Program-made: the position numbers and the translations under genes
Assembly: GCA_025965755.1 (NCBI GenBank)
Contig: JAOPWI010000366.1
Coordinates: 1-32,215, forward strand
DNA from: Frankiales bacterium
GTDB taxonomy: Bacteria; Actinomycetota; Actinomycetes; Mycobacteriales; SCTD01
Reading direction: 5' to 3'
DNA: 32,215 bases
The notes under the pieces: model-generated
Seen by the model: the letters and a program-made list of their open reading frames with translations, nothing else
What the model was told of the DNA's origin: nothing
Databases searched by the model: none
Shown here: in pieces, positions 15,448-23,359 of the stretch
How positions within the stretch are numbered: the stretch's first letter is position 1
Layout of the letters: each line of letters starts with the position of its first letter

Positions 15448-16194
15448 GTGGTCGATGCGTACCGCCTGGCGGGCCAGCGGGCGGTCGTGACCGGAGGTGG
15501 CCGCGGCATCGGCGCCGCCGTGTGCCGGCGCCTGGCTGCCGAGGGCGCGACGGTGCTCGTCCTGGACCGGGACCTGGACATGGCGCAGGAGGTCGCCGCC
15601 GACATCGGCGGCGAGGCGGTCTGTGTGGACGTGGGCGACCCGGCCGCGGTGCAGGAGGCGCTGCGGGACGGCGTCTTCCACGTGCTGGTGAACAACGCCG
15701 GGTTCGACGAGTTCGGCTGGTTCACCGAGGTCACGCCTGCCCAGTGGCAGCGGATCCTGCGGGTCAACCTGGAGGGGGTGCTGGCCTGCACGCAGGCGGT
15801 ACTCCCGGCGATGCAGCGGGCGCGGTACGGGCGGATCGTGACCATCTCCTCGGAGGCCGGGCGGATCGGGTCCAAGGGGAATGCGGTCTACGCAGCGGCC
15901 AAGGCAGGAGCGCTGGGGTTCACCAAGTCCATCGCGCGCGAGAACGCGCGGTTCGCCATCACCGCCAACGTCGTCGCCCCGGGCCCGATCGAGACACCGC
16001 TGCTGGACCAGGTCCGCGCGCTCGGCGAGCAGGGCACCCGGATGGTCGCGGCCATGGAGGCCGGCACGCAGCTGGGCCGGCTGGGCACGGTGGACGAGGT
16101 GGCCGCCGCGGTGGCCTTTCTGGCCGCACCCGAGGCCAGCTACGTCACCGGCGAGGTCCTCGGCGTGTCCGGCGGCATGGGCCTGGGCGGCTGA
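15448..16194 (+). CDS. Short-chain dehydrogenase/reductase
   Basis: A 248-residue classical SDR. It has the cofactor motif TGGGRGIG, the NNAG motif (VNNAGFDEFG) and the catalytic Ser-Tyr-Lys in ISSEAGRIGSKGNAVYAAAK (from about residue 137). The usual C-terminal SYVTGEVLGVSGGMGLGG closes the protein. An acidic LDRD after the second strand points to NAD rather than NADP. The GTG start lies 5 bases after the ligase stop. The overall pattern resembles 3-oxoacyl reductases and 2-hydroxycyclohexanecarboxyl-CoA dehydrogenase (BadH). Since the partner gene is an acyl-CoA ligase, a hydroxyacyl-CoA substrate is plausible (inference). It ends tail-to-tail with a TetR gene only 7 bases away. Confidence 0.92.
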   Translation: MVDAYRLAGQRAVVTGGGRGIGAAVCRRLAAEGATVLVLDRDLDMAQEVAADIGGEAVCVDVGDPAAVQEALRDGVFHVLVNNAGFDEFGWFTEVTPAQWQRILRVNLEGVLACTQAVLPAMQRARYGRIVTISSEAGRIGSKGNAVYAAAKAGALGFTKSIARENARFAITANVVAPGPIETPLLDQVRALGEQGTRMVAAMEAGTQLGRLGTVDEVAAAVAFLAAPEASYVTGEVLGVSGGMGLGG

Positions 16195-16201
16195 CCGGCC
16201 G

Positions 16202-16846
16202 TCACCGGCGGCGAGCCGCTCCCTCGTACAGCGTCTTCCAGACGATGGACGCGTAGGCGTCGACGAGCCGCTCCACCTGCGCGTCCGAGGCTCCCCGCAC
16301 CAGCTGGTGGAACCCGCGCTCGGCCATCCAGGTGAGCCAGGCCGCCACCTCGTCGGCGAGCAGGCCCGCGTCCACCGTGCCGTCCTGCTGGCCGAGGTGA
16401 ATGTGCTGGCGCAGGGTCGCGGTGTTGCGCTCCATCATCCCCGCCACCAGCAGGCGGACCGATGGGTCGTAGCCGGAGGCGTCGACGACCGCGGCCATCA
16501 GCGTGGTGTGCGGTCGGTAGAGCTGGACCAGGCGCGACAGCGCCGCCCGCAGCTGGGGCTGACCGGCGTCGGCGGGCAGCGTGTGCCAGGCGCGGGCGGC
16601 GTCCTCGAGCTGGCCGAAGATGTCCTGGAACCAGGCGCGGAGCAGCTCCCCCTTGTCGTCGAAGTAGACGTAGAAGGTGGAGCGGGAGACGCCGGCCTCG
16701 GCCGCGATCCGCTCGACCGACAGCTCCGTGTAGCTCTCGCCGGCAGCCAGCAGCTGCTCCACCGCGGCCAGCAGCCTGTCCCGGAGCTGCCCACGCCGTT
16801 GCGTCCGCGACGTGGAGCTCGGCGTCTTCCGCGTGACGGACGGCAT
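16202..16846 (-). CDS. TetR family transcriptional regulator (last gene of dioxygenase operon side)
   Basis: A 214-residue TetR regulator with a basic N-terminal tail, HTH segment VERIAAEAGVSRSTFYVYFDDKGELL at about residues 44-69, and a helical ligand domain. It lies 48 bases downstream of the MFE-2-type SDR gene in the same orientation and could be read through from the dioxygenase operon. It also has its own -10 (TAGTCT) exactly 6 bases before the ATG, suggesting a leaderless transcript. A short dyad ACAC-G-GTGT at 16866-16874 lies just upstream and might be its own operator. The ligand is probably a pathway CoA-thioester, by analogy with similarly placed TetR proteins. Confidence 0.9.
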   Translation of the reverse strand: MPSVTRKTPSSTSRTQRRGQLRDRLLAAVEQLLAAGESYTELSVERIAAEAGVSRSTFYVYFDDKGELLRAWFQDIFGQLEDAARAWHTLPADAGQPQLRAALSRLVQLYRPHTTLMAAVVDASGYDPSVRLLVAGMMERNTATLRQHIHLGQQDGTVDAGLLADEVAAWLTWMAERGFHQLVRGASDAQVERLVDAYASIVWKTLYEGAARRR

Positions 16847-16852
16847 GGGCGA

Positions 16853-16858
16853 AGACTA
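16853..16858 (-). promoter_or_regulatory. -10 element TAGTCT for a leaderless tetR transcript
   Basis: On the minus strand TAGTCT is followed by 6 bases (TCGCCC) and then the ATG. There is no Shine-Dalgarno. The layout is the same as at the marR and second tetR genes. Confidence 0.6.
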
Positions 16859-16894
16859 TGTCCACACACGGTGTCCGAGGCCACCGCGCCCGGG

Positions 16895-17758
16895 TCAGCC
16901 GACCGGGTTGGCCCCCGGGGTCGCCCCGACCAGGTCAACGATCTCCGTCCAGCGCGCGGCGACGTCGTCGATCGTCGGGACCTCCGCAAAGGCGACGCCC
17001 TGGGAGGAGAACTGCGCCACCCGGTGCACCTGTCCGCCACCGGCGACCAGCACGCTGCCCGTCTCCGTGCACTCGTCGGTCAGCAGATAGCCGACCACCG
17101 GCGCCACGTGCCGGGGATCGAGGCGCTCCAGGACCTCAGCCGGAGCGACGTCCGCGGTCATCCGGGTCGCCGCGATGGGCGCGATCGCGTTCGCGGTCAC
17201 GCCGTTCTTCAGCCCCTCGATCGCCAGGGTGTTGATGAGCCCGACCAGCCCGAGCTTGGCGGCGCCGTAGTTGGCCTGGCCGAAGTTGCCGTAGATGCCG
17301 GACGTGGAGGTCGCGACGACGACCCGGCCGTGCTTCTGCTCGCGGAAGTGCGGCCAGGCGGCGTGCACGGTGAAGAACGCCCCGTACAGGTGCACCTGCT
17401 GGACGGCGTCCCAGTCGGCGACGGTCATCTTCTGGAACGACACGTCGCGCAGGATGCCGGCGTTGGCGACCACGCCGTCGATGCGTCCCCAGCGGTCCAG
17501 CGCCGTCTGCACGACCGCCGCGCCGCCCTCCTGGGTGGCCACGCTGTCGTAGTTGGCGGCCGCCTCTCCGCCGGCGGCCTCGATCTCGGCCACCACCGCG
17601 TCCGCCGCAGCCGAGCCCGCGCCGCTGCCGTCGCGGGCGCCGCCCAGGTCGTTGACGACGATCCGCGCGCCTGAGCGGGCGAGCAGCAGGGCGTACTCCC
17701 GTCCCAGGCCGTTGCCTGCTCCGGTCACCGCGATGACTCGTCCTTCGACTCCTGCCAT
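16895..17758 (-). CDS. SDR, 3-hydroxyacyl-CoA dehydrogenase of MFE-2 type
   Basis: A 287-residue SDR resembling the dehydrogenase part of peroxisomal multifunctional enzyme 2 and actinobacterial 17-beta-HSD4-like proteins. Motifs: TGAGNGLGREYA (nucleotide binding), VVNDLGGARDGSG (characteristic of this subgroup), VVANAGILRDVSFQKM, and the Ser-Tyr-Lys triad in ATSTSGIYGNFGQANYGAAK (from about residue 150). The C-terminal extension WTEIVDLVGATPG is shared with MFE-2-like proteins. AAGGAG lies about 10 bases before the ATG. It sits 33 bases after the enoyl-CoA hydratase-like gene in one operon and would oxidise a 3-hydroxyacyl-CoA. A dihydrodiol substrate from the upstream dioxygenase is an alternative. 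Confidence 0.9.
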   Translation of the reverse strand: MAGVEGRVIAVTGAGNGLGREYALLLARSGARIVVNDLGGARDGSGAGSAAADAVVAEIEAAGGEAAANYDSVATQEGGAAVVQTALDRWGRIDGVVANAGILRDVSFQKMTVADWDAVQQVHLYGAFFTVHAAWPHFREQKHGRVVVATSTSGIYGNFGQANYGAAKLGLVGLINTLAIEGLKNGVTANAIAPIAATRMTADVAPAEVLERLDPRHVAPVVGYLLTDECTETGSVLVAGGGQVHRVAQFSSQGVAFAEVPTIDDVAARWTEIVDLVGATPGANPVG

Positions 17759-17791
17759 GCGTGCCTGTCTCCTTCGTCGGGGGGTGTGGGC

Positions 17792-18595
17792 TCAGCGACC
17801 GGTGAACCGAGGAGGTCGCCGCTCGATCACGGCAGCCAGGCCCTCACGGGCGTCGGCCGTGCCGGACAGCTCCGAGACCGTACGGGCCTCCTCGGGCAGC
17901 TGTGCCTCGACCCGTCCGCCCAGCCCGGACCAGACCAGCCGTTTGGTGGCGGCCAGCGCCTTCGGTGCACCGGCGGCCAGCTGGCGGGCCAGCTGCAGAG
18001 CGGCGTCCTGGAGCTGGTCGTCCTCGACGACGCGACTGACGATGCCGAGCGCCAGGGCCTCGTCGGCCGTCAGCGTGGGGTTGGTGAGCAGGATGTCCAT
18101 GGCCTTGCGGACCCCGACGATCTGCGGCAGCGTCACGGTGGTCCCGGCGTCGGGAGCCATGCCGACGCGGGTCGCCCCTGGCAGGAACCGCGCCGAGCGA
18201 CCGGCCACGACGAGGTCGGCAGCGCAGACCAGCCCGAAGCCGCCACCGCCGGCGGCGAAGCCGTGCACCGCCGCGATGACGGGCGCCTGCAGCGCGAGCA
18301 GCCCCTGCACGCACAGCTGCAGCCAGGCGGTCGCCTCGCGGAGGTACTCCGGAAGCTGCTCCCCCTTGCCGGCGAAGGTCTTGACGTCCCCGCCGGCGCA
18401 GAAGTGCTTGCCCTCGCCGCTGAGCAGCAGCACCCGCAGGCCGGCCTGGCCGTGCGCTGCCATGACCGCATCGTTGAGGGCGCGCAGGAACGGCACGTCC
18501 ATGCCGTTCGCGGCCTCCGGCCGGTTGAGCCGCAGGCGCGCGACCCCGTCGTCATCGAGGTCGAGCAGCGCCGTCCCGCTGTCGATCAGCCTCAT
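17792..18595 (-). CDS. Crotonase-fold enoyl-CoA hydratase/isomerase family protein 1
   Basis: A 267-residue crotonase-superfamily protein. Oxyanion-hole motifs are HFCAGGDVKTF and GFAAGGGGFGLVCAAD. Judged by eye against rat enoyl-CoA hydratase, the position of Glu144 is not a glutamate, and the segment holding Glu164 reads FLPGATRVGMAPDAGTT. Both hydratase glutamates therefore seem missing, while an Asp in PDAG is kept as in PaaG-type isomerases. A plain hydratase role is doubtful; isomerase or hydrolase activity on a CoA ester is more likely. The ATG overlaps the stop of the preceding gene by ATGA, so translation is coupled. Longer open reading upstream is a shadow. Confidence 0.88.
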   Translation of the reverse strand: MRLIDSGTALLDLDDDGVARLRLNRPEAANGMDVPFLRALNDAVMAAHGQAGLRVLLLSGEGKHFCAGGDVKTFAGKGEQLPEYLREATAWLQLCVQGLLALQAPVIAAVHGFAAGGGGFGLVCAADLVVAGRSARFLPGATRVGMAPDAGTTVTLPQIVGVRKAMDILLTNPTLTADEALALGIVSRVVEDDQLQDAALQLARQLAAGAPKALAATKRLVWSGLGGRVEAQLPEEARTVSELSGTADAREGLAAVIERRPPRFTGR

Positions 18596-19377
18596 CGGCC
18601 CGCCCCGTGTGCTGCGGTGAAGCGGTCCACCGACGCCGCGCCGTCGGCGCCGCAGAGGTGCTCGACCGTCGCCTCGAGCTCGAGCGCCAGCCCGTCGGCG
18701 AGGGAACCCCGCAGACCCTCCCGGACGAGCCGCTTGAGACGGCGGACGGCGGACCGGTCCTTGCGGGCCAGCCCGGCGACGACGTCCAGCACCGCGGCCT
18801 CGAACTGCTCCGGAGCGACGGAGCGGTAGACCAGTCCCCAGTCGGCCGCCTGCGCGCCGGAGAGCCGGTCCCCGGTGAGCAGGTGGGCGAGCCCTCGCTG
18901 CCGGCCGACGATGCGGGGCAGGCGCTGCGAGCCGCCCCCTCCGGGGACCAGCCCGTGGTTGACGTGGTTGTCGCACAGCACCGCGTCGTCGCGGACGAGC
19001 GCGACGTCGACGGACTGCAGCAGCTCGAACCCGCCGGCCATGGCGTAGCCCTCCACGGCCGCCACCACCGGCACGGGCAGCTCGGCGATCAGCTCGCAGG
19101 CGCCGACGAACGCGGTGAACAGCGGTCGCAGCGCCTCGGGTCCCGCCTCGCGCAGGCGCGACACCTCCTGGACGTCGCCGCCGGTGCAGAAGTGGCCGCC
19201 GGCACCGCGCACCAGCACGACGTCGGCCCACCCGGCCGCGGACTCGAGCGCGTCGTGGAGCCCCTGGGCCAGAGCGAGGGTGATGGCGTTGCGGGCGTGC
19301 GGCCGGTTGAGCAGCACCTCGGCGACCTTGCCCTCGGGCAGGTCCAGGGTGCGTACGAGCACGGGGCTGTCGGTCAC
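18592..19377 (-). CDS. Crotonase-fold enoyl-CoA hydratase/isomerase family protein 2
   Basis: A 261-residue crotonase-family protein starting at GTG 19377, whose GTGA overlaps the stop of the small protein gene. Oxyanion motifs are HFCTGGDVQEVSRL and GYAMAGGFELLQSVD. The Glu in GGFEL corresponds to catalytic Glu144 of hydratases, but the Glu164 region reads LCDNHVNHGLVPGGGG, with Asn/His in place of Glu. A single-glutamate arrangement occurs in isomerases and in ring-opening hydrolases of the BadI/MenB side of the superfamily, so function stays open. Two different crotonases side by side suggest consecutive steps on one CoA-bound intermediate. Confidence 0.88.
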   Translation of the reverse strand: MTDSPVLVRTLDLPEGKVAEVLLNRPHARNAITLALAQGLHDALESAAGWADVVLVRGAGGHFCTGGDVQEVSRLREAGPEALRPLFTAFVGACELIAELPVPVVAAVEGYAMAGGFELLQSVDVALVRDDAVLCDNHVNHGLVPGGGGSQRLPRIVGRQRGLAHLLTGDRLSGAQAADWGLVYRSVAPEQFEAAVLDVVAGLARKDRSAVRRLKRLVREGLRGSLADGLALELEATVEHLCGADGAASVDRFTAAHGAGR

Positions 19378-19586
19378 GGCGCCTGTTCCCCCCAACGGTG
19401 CGACGGATCGAGCAGCGTGCGCAGCTGGCTGTCGGGCAGCCAGACCAGCGACTCGAGCTCGAGCGCGTCGAGAAACCGCACCCGGCCGGACTTCAGGTCC
19501 TGAAGGCGCAGCCGCGGGCTGTGGGCCCCGTGGTCCACGCGCACGGCGACGCCCGCGAACTCGTTGGTCACGATGTCGTCGGTCAC
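19374..19586 (-). CDS. Small protein of ring-hydroxylating dioxygenase operons (70 aa)
   Basis: A 70-residue protein from GTG 19586 with AGGAG 4 bases upstream. It lies between the dioxygenase beta gene (14-base gap) and a crotonase gene (GTGA overlap), so it is an integral, coupled member of the operon. The sequence has a strand-rich first half (FAGVAVRVDHG, PRLRLQDLKSGRVRFLD) and then LELESLVWLPDSQLRTLLDP. Similar short proteins in actinobacterial Rieske gene clusters are, as I recall, often labelled dihydrodiol dehydrogenase in databases; 70 residues cannot form a Rossmann dehydrogenase, so that name would be an error. No cysteine or metal motif is present. A structural or assembly role with the oxygenase is possible. 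Confidence 0.85.
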   Translation of the reverse strand: MTDDIVTNEFAGVAVRVDHGAHSPRLRLQDLKSGRVRFLDALELESLVWLPDSQLRTLLDPSHRWGEQAP

Positions 19587-19600
19587 GGGGCTCCTGGCCG

Positions 19601-20086
19601 TCAGATGAGGAAAGCGAGGGTCGGCAGCACCCTTGCGTTGTCGACGAGGGCCACCTTCTTGTAGGCCATGCGCAGCTCACCGTCGACCAGCCGCAGCCGG
19701 TAGGTGTACCGGCCGGCCCAGACCTCCTTGCCGCGCTCCCGCGACTCCACGAGCACGAAGTTGGCCTGGACCGTCGTCTCGGCCCCGTCGACCGCGAGGA
19801 CCTCCACGTTGGACACGGTGCGTCGCAACCGGGAGGACGGCACCTGCGCGTAGCGACGTCCGGTCTGCAGCTGAGCGATCCGCGTCGAGATGCGACGCCG
19901 GTTGTCGTAGATGACCGACATCTGCGTCATGGGGTCGATGTCGTCAGCTCCGGCCGGGACCCAGTAGAGCCCGTCATCGGTCCACAGCGCCTCCCACGCC
20001 TCGAACTGGTGCTCGTCGGCCAGCCGCGCCTCGCGGTAGAGGAACTGCTCGAGCCTGCGGACGTCGACCGCCTCCGCCGTCGTCAT
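19601..20086 (-). CDS. Aromatic-ring-hydroxylating dioxygenase beta subunit
   Basis: A 161-residue small subunit with the NTF2-like cone fold of ring-hydroxylating dioxygenases. Typical features are EQFLYREARLADEHQFEAWEAL (from about residue 13), LYWVPAGADD, IYDNRRRISTRIAQL and YTYRLRLVDGELRMAYKKV. It is structural and helps form the alpha3beta3 hexamer. Its ATG overlaps the alpha-subunit stop by four bases (ATGA), ensuring equal synthesis. Having a beta subunit separates this enzyme from alpha-only Rieske oxygenases such as KshA. Confidence 0.93.
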   Translation of the reverse strand: MTTAEAVDVRRLEQFLYREARLADEHQFEAWEALWTDDGLYWVPAGADDIDPMTQMSVIYDNRRRISTRIAQLQTGRRYAQVPSSRLRRTVSNVEVLAVDGAETTVQANFVLVESRERGKEVWAGRYTYRLRLVDGELRMAYKKVALVDNARVLPTLAFLI

Positions 20087-21369
20087 CGCGAACCGCCCTC
20101 GGTCATGAGCTGCCGGTAGTGCGCCCAGAACCCCCGCATCCCCGTCTCGTCCGTCGCGTCGCCGATGGTCAGCCCGCGCTCGTCCCGTCGCTCACGGTGC
20201 AGCCCCCGCCGCAGGTCCAGCCACTCCGGCCGCAGCTCCCCGAGGCCGACCTGGTTGCGCTCGTACATCTCGGTGTCGTCCGCAAGCAGCAGGCCGGCGG
20301 GACCGACCGAGCCGATGCTCTGCTGCAGCATGCGCGTGTTCATCTCCGGCGCACCCTTGAGCTGGATCGCCGTCACGTGCTGCACCGACAGGTCCGCCGC
20401 CAGTGGCTGGAGCGTGAACAGCTGGATCTCCGCGATGAACAGGTTGGGAAAGACCATCACGTGCGGCGCGCCCTCGATGAGGATGTCCTCGGCCGCGTCG
20501 CCGTGCACGCGGCGCATGGCGGCGACGTAGTCCGGCACCTTGCTCTCCGTCGTCCCGAACCACCCCAGGGGCTGGCCGAGCCGGCGGAACTCAGGGCGGA
20601 GGTCGTTCTCGCTGTGGCCGTTGCCGAGGGCGCGGGTGACCGCGGTCGACGTCTCGCCGTACAGCGTGCCGATGCCGCTCTCCGCCACGGTGAAGATCGA
20701 GGAGTGCACGAACTGCGGGTGGTAGCCGTCCGTCTCGTTCTCTGCCAGCAGCTTCCAGTTGGCCCGCGTGCGGTGCTTGAGGAACCCCGCCGTGATCTCG
20801 ACCTCGCCCTCCGGCGACAGGCGCACCAGGCGGTCGATCTCGTCGGCCGCGGGTCCCAGGTGCTCGGCGAGCGTCGGACCGTCCGCAGCCATGCTGCCGA
20901 AGACGAAGCCCTGGTGGACGGCGACGCGGGCGACGTGGCTCAGCCCCTCCGTCAGCTGCCCCCGGCCGCCGTAGCCCTGGGAGAACGGGTAGCCGAGCAG
21001 GTCGCCATCGTTGCGGAACGTCCAGCCGTGGTACGGGCACCGGAAGGAGCTGGAGTTGCCGGCGTCCGCCTCGCAGACCAGGTTGCCGCGGTGCGCGCAC
21101 CTGTTCAGCAGCAGGTGGACCTGGCCGTCCTTGGCGCGCGTCATGATGACGTCCTGCGGGCCGATGTTCTTGCGCACGTAGTCGTTGGGGCGCGCGACCT
21201 CGCTGACGTGACCGACGTAGACCCAGGTGCGGTACCAGATGCGCTCGAGCTCGTCCGCGAAGATGTCCGGCCGGGTGTACAGGGAGCCGTGGACGCGAGC
21301 CGGCTGGACCAGGTCCTCGTACCGCGGGCGGGCCCTGCCGGCCTGCGGCGGGATGTCCAGCTGCGTCAT
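20083..21369 (-). CDS. Aromatic-ring-hydroxylating dioxygenase alpha subunit (Rieske)
   Basis: A 428-residue catalytic subunit. The Rieske [2Fe-2S] ligands are C91 and H93 (CAHRGN) and C111 and H114 (CPYHGW). The mononuclear iron site is in NETDGYHPQFVH, with His217, His222 and bridging Asp214; the third ligand is probably in the late LLADDTEMYERNQ. The enzyme would insert O2 into an aromatic ring, or hydroxylate, with electrons from a ferredoxin and reductase that are absent from this window. GGTGGAG lies about 5 bases before the ATG. It heads an operon with beta, the small protein, two crotonases and an SDR, and is divergent from a TetR gene that probably represses it. The substrate, probably an acid or CoA-linked ring, is unknown. 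Confidence 0.95.
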   Translation of the reverse strand: MTQLDIPPQAGRARPRYEDLVQPARVHGSLYTRPDIFADELERIWYRTWVYVGHVSEVARPNDYVRKNIGPQDVIMTRAKDGQVHLLLNRCAHRGNLVCEADAGNSSSFRCPYHGWTFRNDGDLLGYPFSQGYGGRGQLTEGLSHVARVAVHQGFVFGSMAADGPTLAEHLGPAADEIDRLVRLSPEGEVEITAGFLKHRTRANWKLLAENETDGYHPQFVHSSIFTVAESGIGTLYGETSTAVTRALGNGHSENDLRPEFRRLGQPLGWFGTTESKVPDYVAAMRRVHGDAAEDILIEGAPHVMVFPNLFIAEIQLFTLQPLAADLSVQHVTAIQLKGAPEMNTRMLQQSIGSVGPAGLLLADDTEMYERNQVGLGELRPEWLDLRRGLHRERRDERGLTIGDATDETGMRGFWAHYRQLMTEGGSR

Positions 21370-21442
21370 GTCGACTCCACCGTTTTCGAATCTGCGTTAG
21401 AGAAGACCGTCACACGCGGAGCTGCGGCTGTCAACGACCACC

Positions 21443-21448
21443 TAGCAT
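21443..21448 (+). promoter_or_regulatory. -10 element TAGCAT for a leaderless tetR transcript
   Basis: TAGCAT is followed by 6 bases (CGGGCG) and the ATG at 21455, with no Shine-Dalgarno. It lies in the 85-base divergent region shared with the dioxygenase alpha gene. Confidence 0.6.
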
Positions 21449-21454
21449 CGGGCG

Positions 21455-22066
21455 ATGCCGTCGGAGAGCACCGCTGCCCGCGCGGCCTCGAAGTCCGCGC
21501 GTACGCGACAGCGGCTGCTGGACGCGGCCGCCGAGGTGCTCGGCGAGAAGGGCTTCGCCGGGTCGCGGCTGGTGGACATCGCCGACCGCGCTCAGGTCCA
21601 GGCTCCGGCGATCTACTACTACTTCCCCTCGCGTGAGGACCTCATCGAGGAGGTCATGCACACGGGGGCCGCCGCCATGCGGGCCCACCTCCAGCGGACC
21701 CTGGAGGGACTGAGCCCCGCTTCGCCGATGGACCGCATCACGGCGGCCGTCGAGGCGCACCTGCGGGTGGAGCTGGAGCTCTCGCACTACGCCAGGGCCA
21801 TCATCCGCAACGCCAACCAGCTGCCGGAGCCCGTGAGCCGTCGCGCGCTGGCAGAGGTGGCCCGCTACAACGACGTCTGGCGGGGCCTGCTGGCCGATCT
21901 GCAGGCCGCGGGCGCGTTGCGGCCGGGCTTGGATCCCGCGGTCGCCCGGATGTTCGTGCTGGGCGCGCTCAACTGGGCCGCCGAGTGGTGGGACCCCGAG
22001 CGCGGTGCCCTGGACGCGCTGGTGGCTGACGTGCAGTCCATGGTCCGGCACGCGCTGAGCGCCTGA
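21455..22066 (+). CDS. TetR family regulator divergent from the dioxygenase operon
   Basis: A 203-residue TetR regulator. The N-terminal HTH reads RQRLLDAAAEVLGEKGFAG, then VDIADRAQVQAPAIYYYFPSREDLI (from about residue 46). The C-terminal domain is helical, with a Trp-rich end (GALNWAAEWWDPERG). It is transcribed away from the dioxygenase alpha gene with 85 bases between starts, the classic layout for a local repressor. It ends only 9 bases from the end of the opposing thiolase gene. Both the alpha gene and the thiolase gene have a similar CGTTT-C-AATCT sequence upstream, a candidate site for this protein (inference). Confidence 0.92.
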   Translation: MPSESTAARAASKSARTRQRLLDAAAEVLGEKGFAGSRLVDIADRAQVQAPAIYYYFPSREDLIEEVMHTGAAAMRAHLQRTLEGLSPASPMDRITAAVEAHLRVELELSHYARAIIRNANQLPEPVSRRALAEVARYNDVWRGLLADLQAAGALRPGLDPAVARMFVLGALNWAAEWWDPERGALDALVADVQSMVRHALSA

Positions 22067-22075
22067 CGCCGCGTC

Positions 22076-23227
<1,152 letters not shown>

Positions 23228-23280
23228 GTGGGTGCCTTCCGTCTGGCCGGACCCGTCGCGGTTGACGTGGTCGGGCGACT

Positions 23281-23322
23281 CGTTTCTAATCTCAGATAAG
23301 CACCGGCTGCAGGGGGCGTCAA
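23281..23322 (-). promoter_or_regulatory. Thiolase promoter with overlapping dyad
   Basis: On the minus strand TTGACG (23322-23317), a 17-base spacer and TTATCT (23299-23294) form a good sigma-70 promoter about 60 bases before the start codon. The near-palindrome TAATCT-C-AGATAA overlaps the -10, so a repressor could block it. Directly beside it is CGTTTCTAATCT, which resembles CGTTTTCGAATCT upstream of the dioxygenase alpha gene. Confidence 0.65.
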
Positions 23323-23359
23323 CGCCTGGCGCCCTCCGGTCGACCTCACCTGGAGACCG

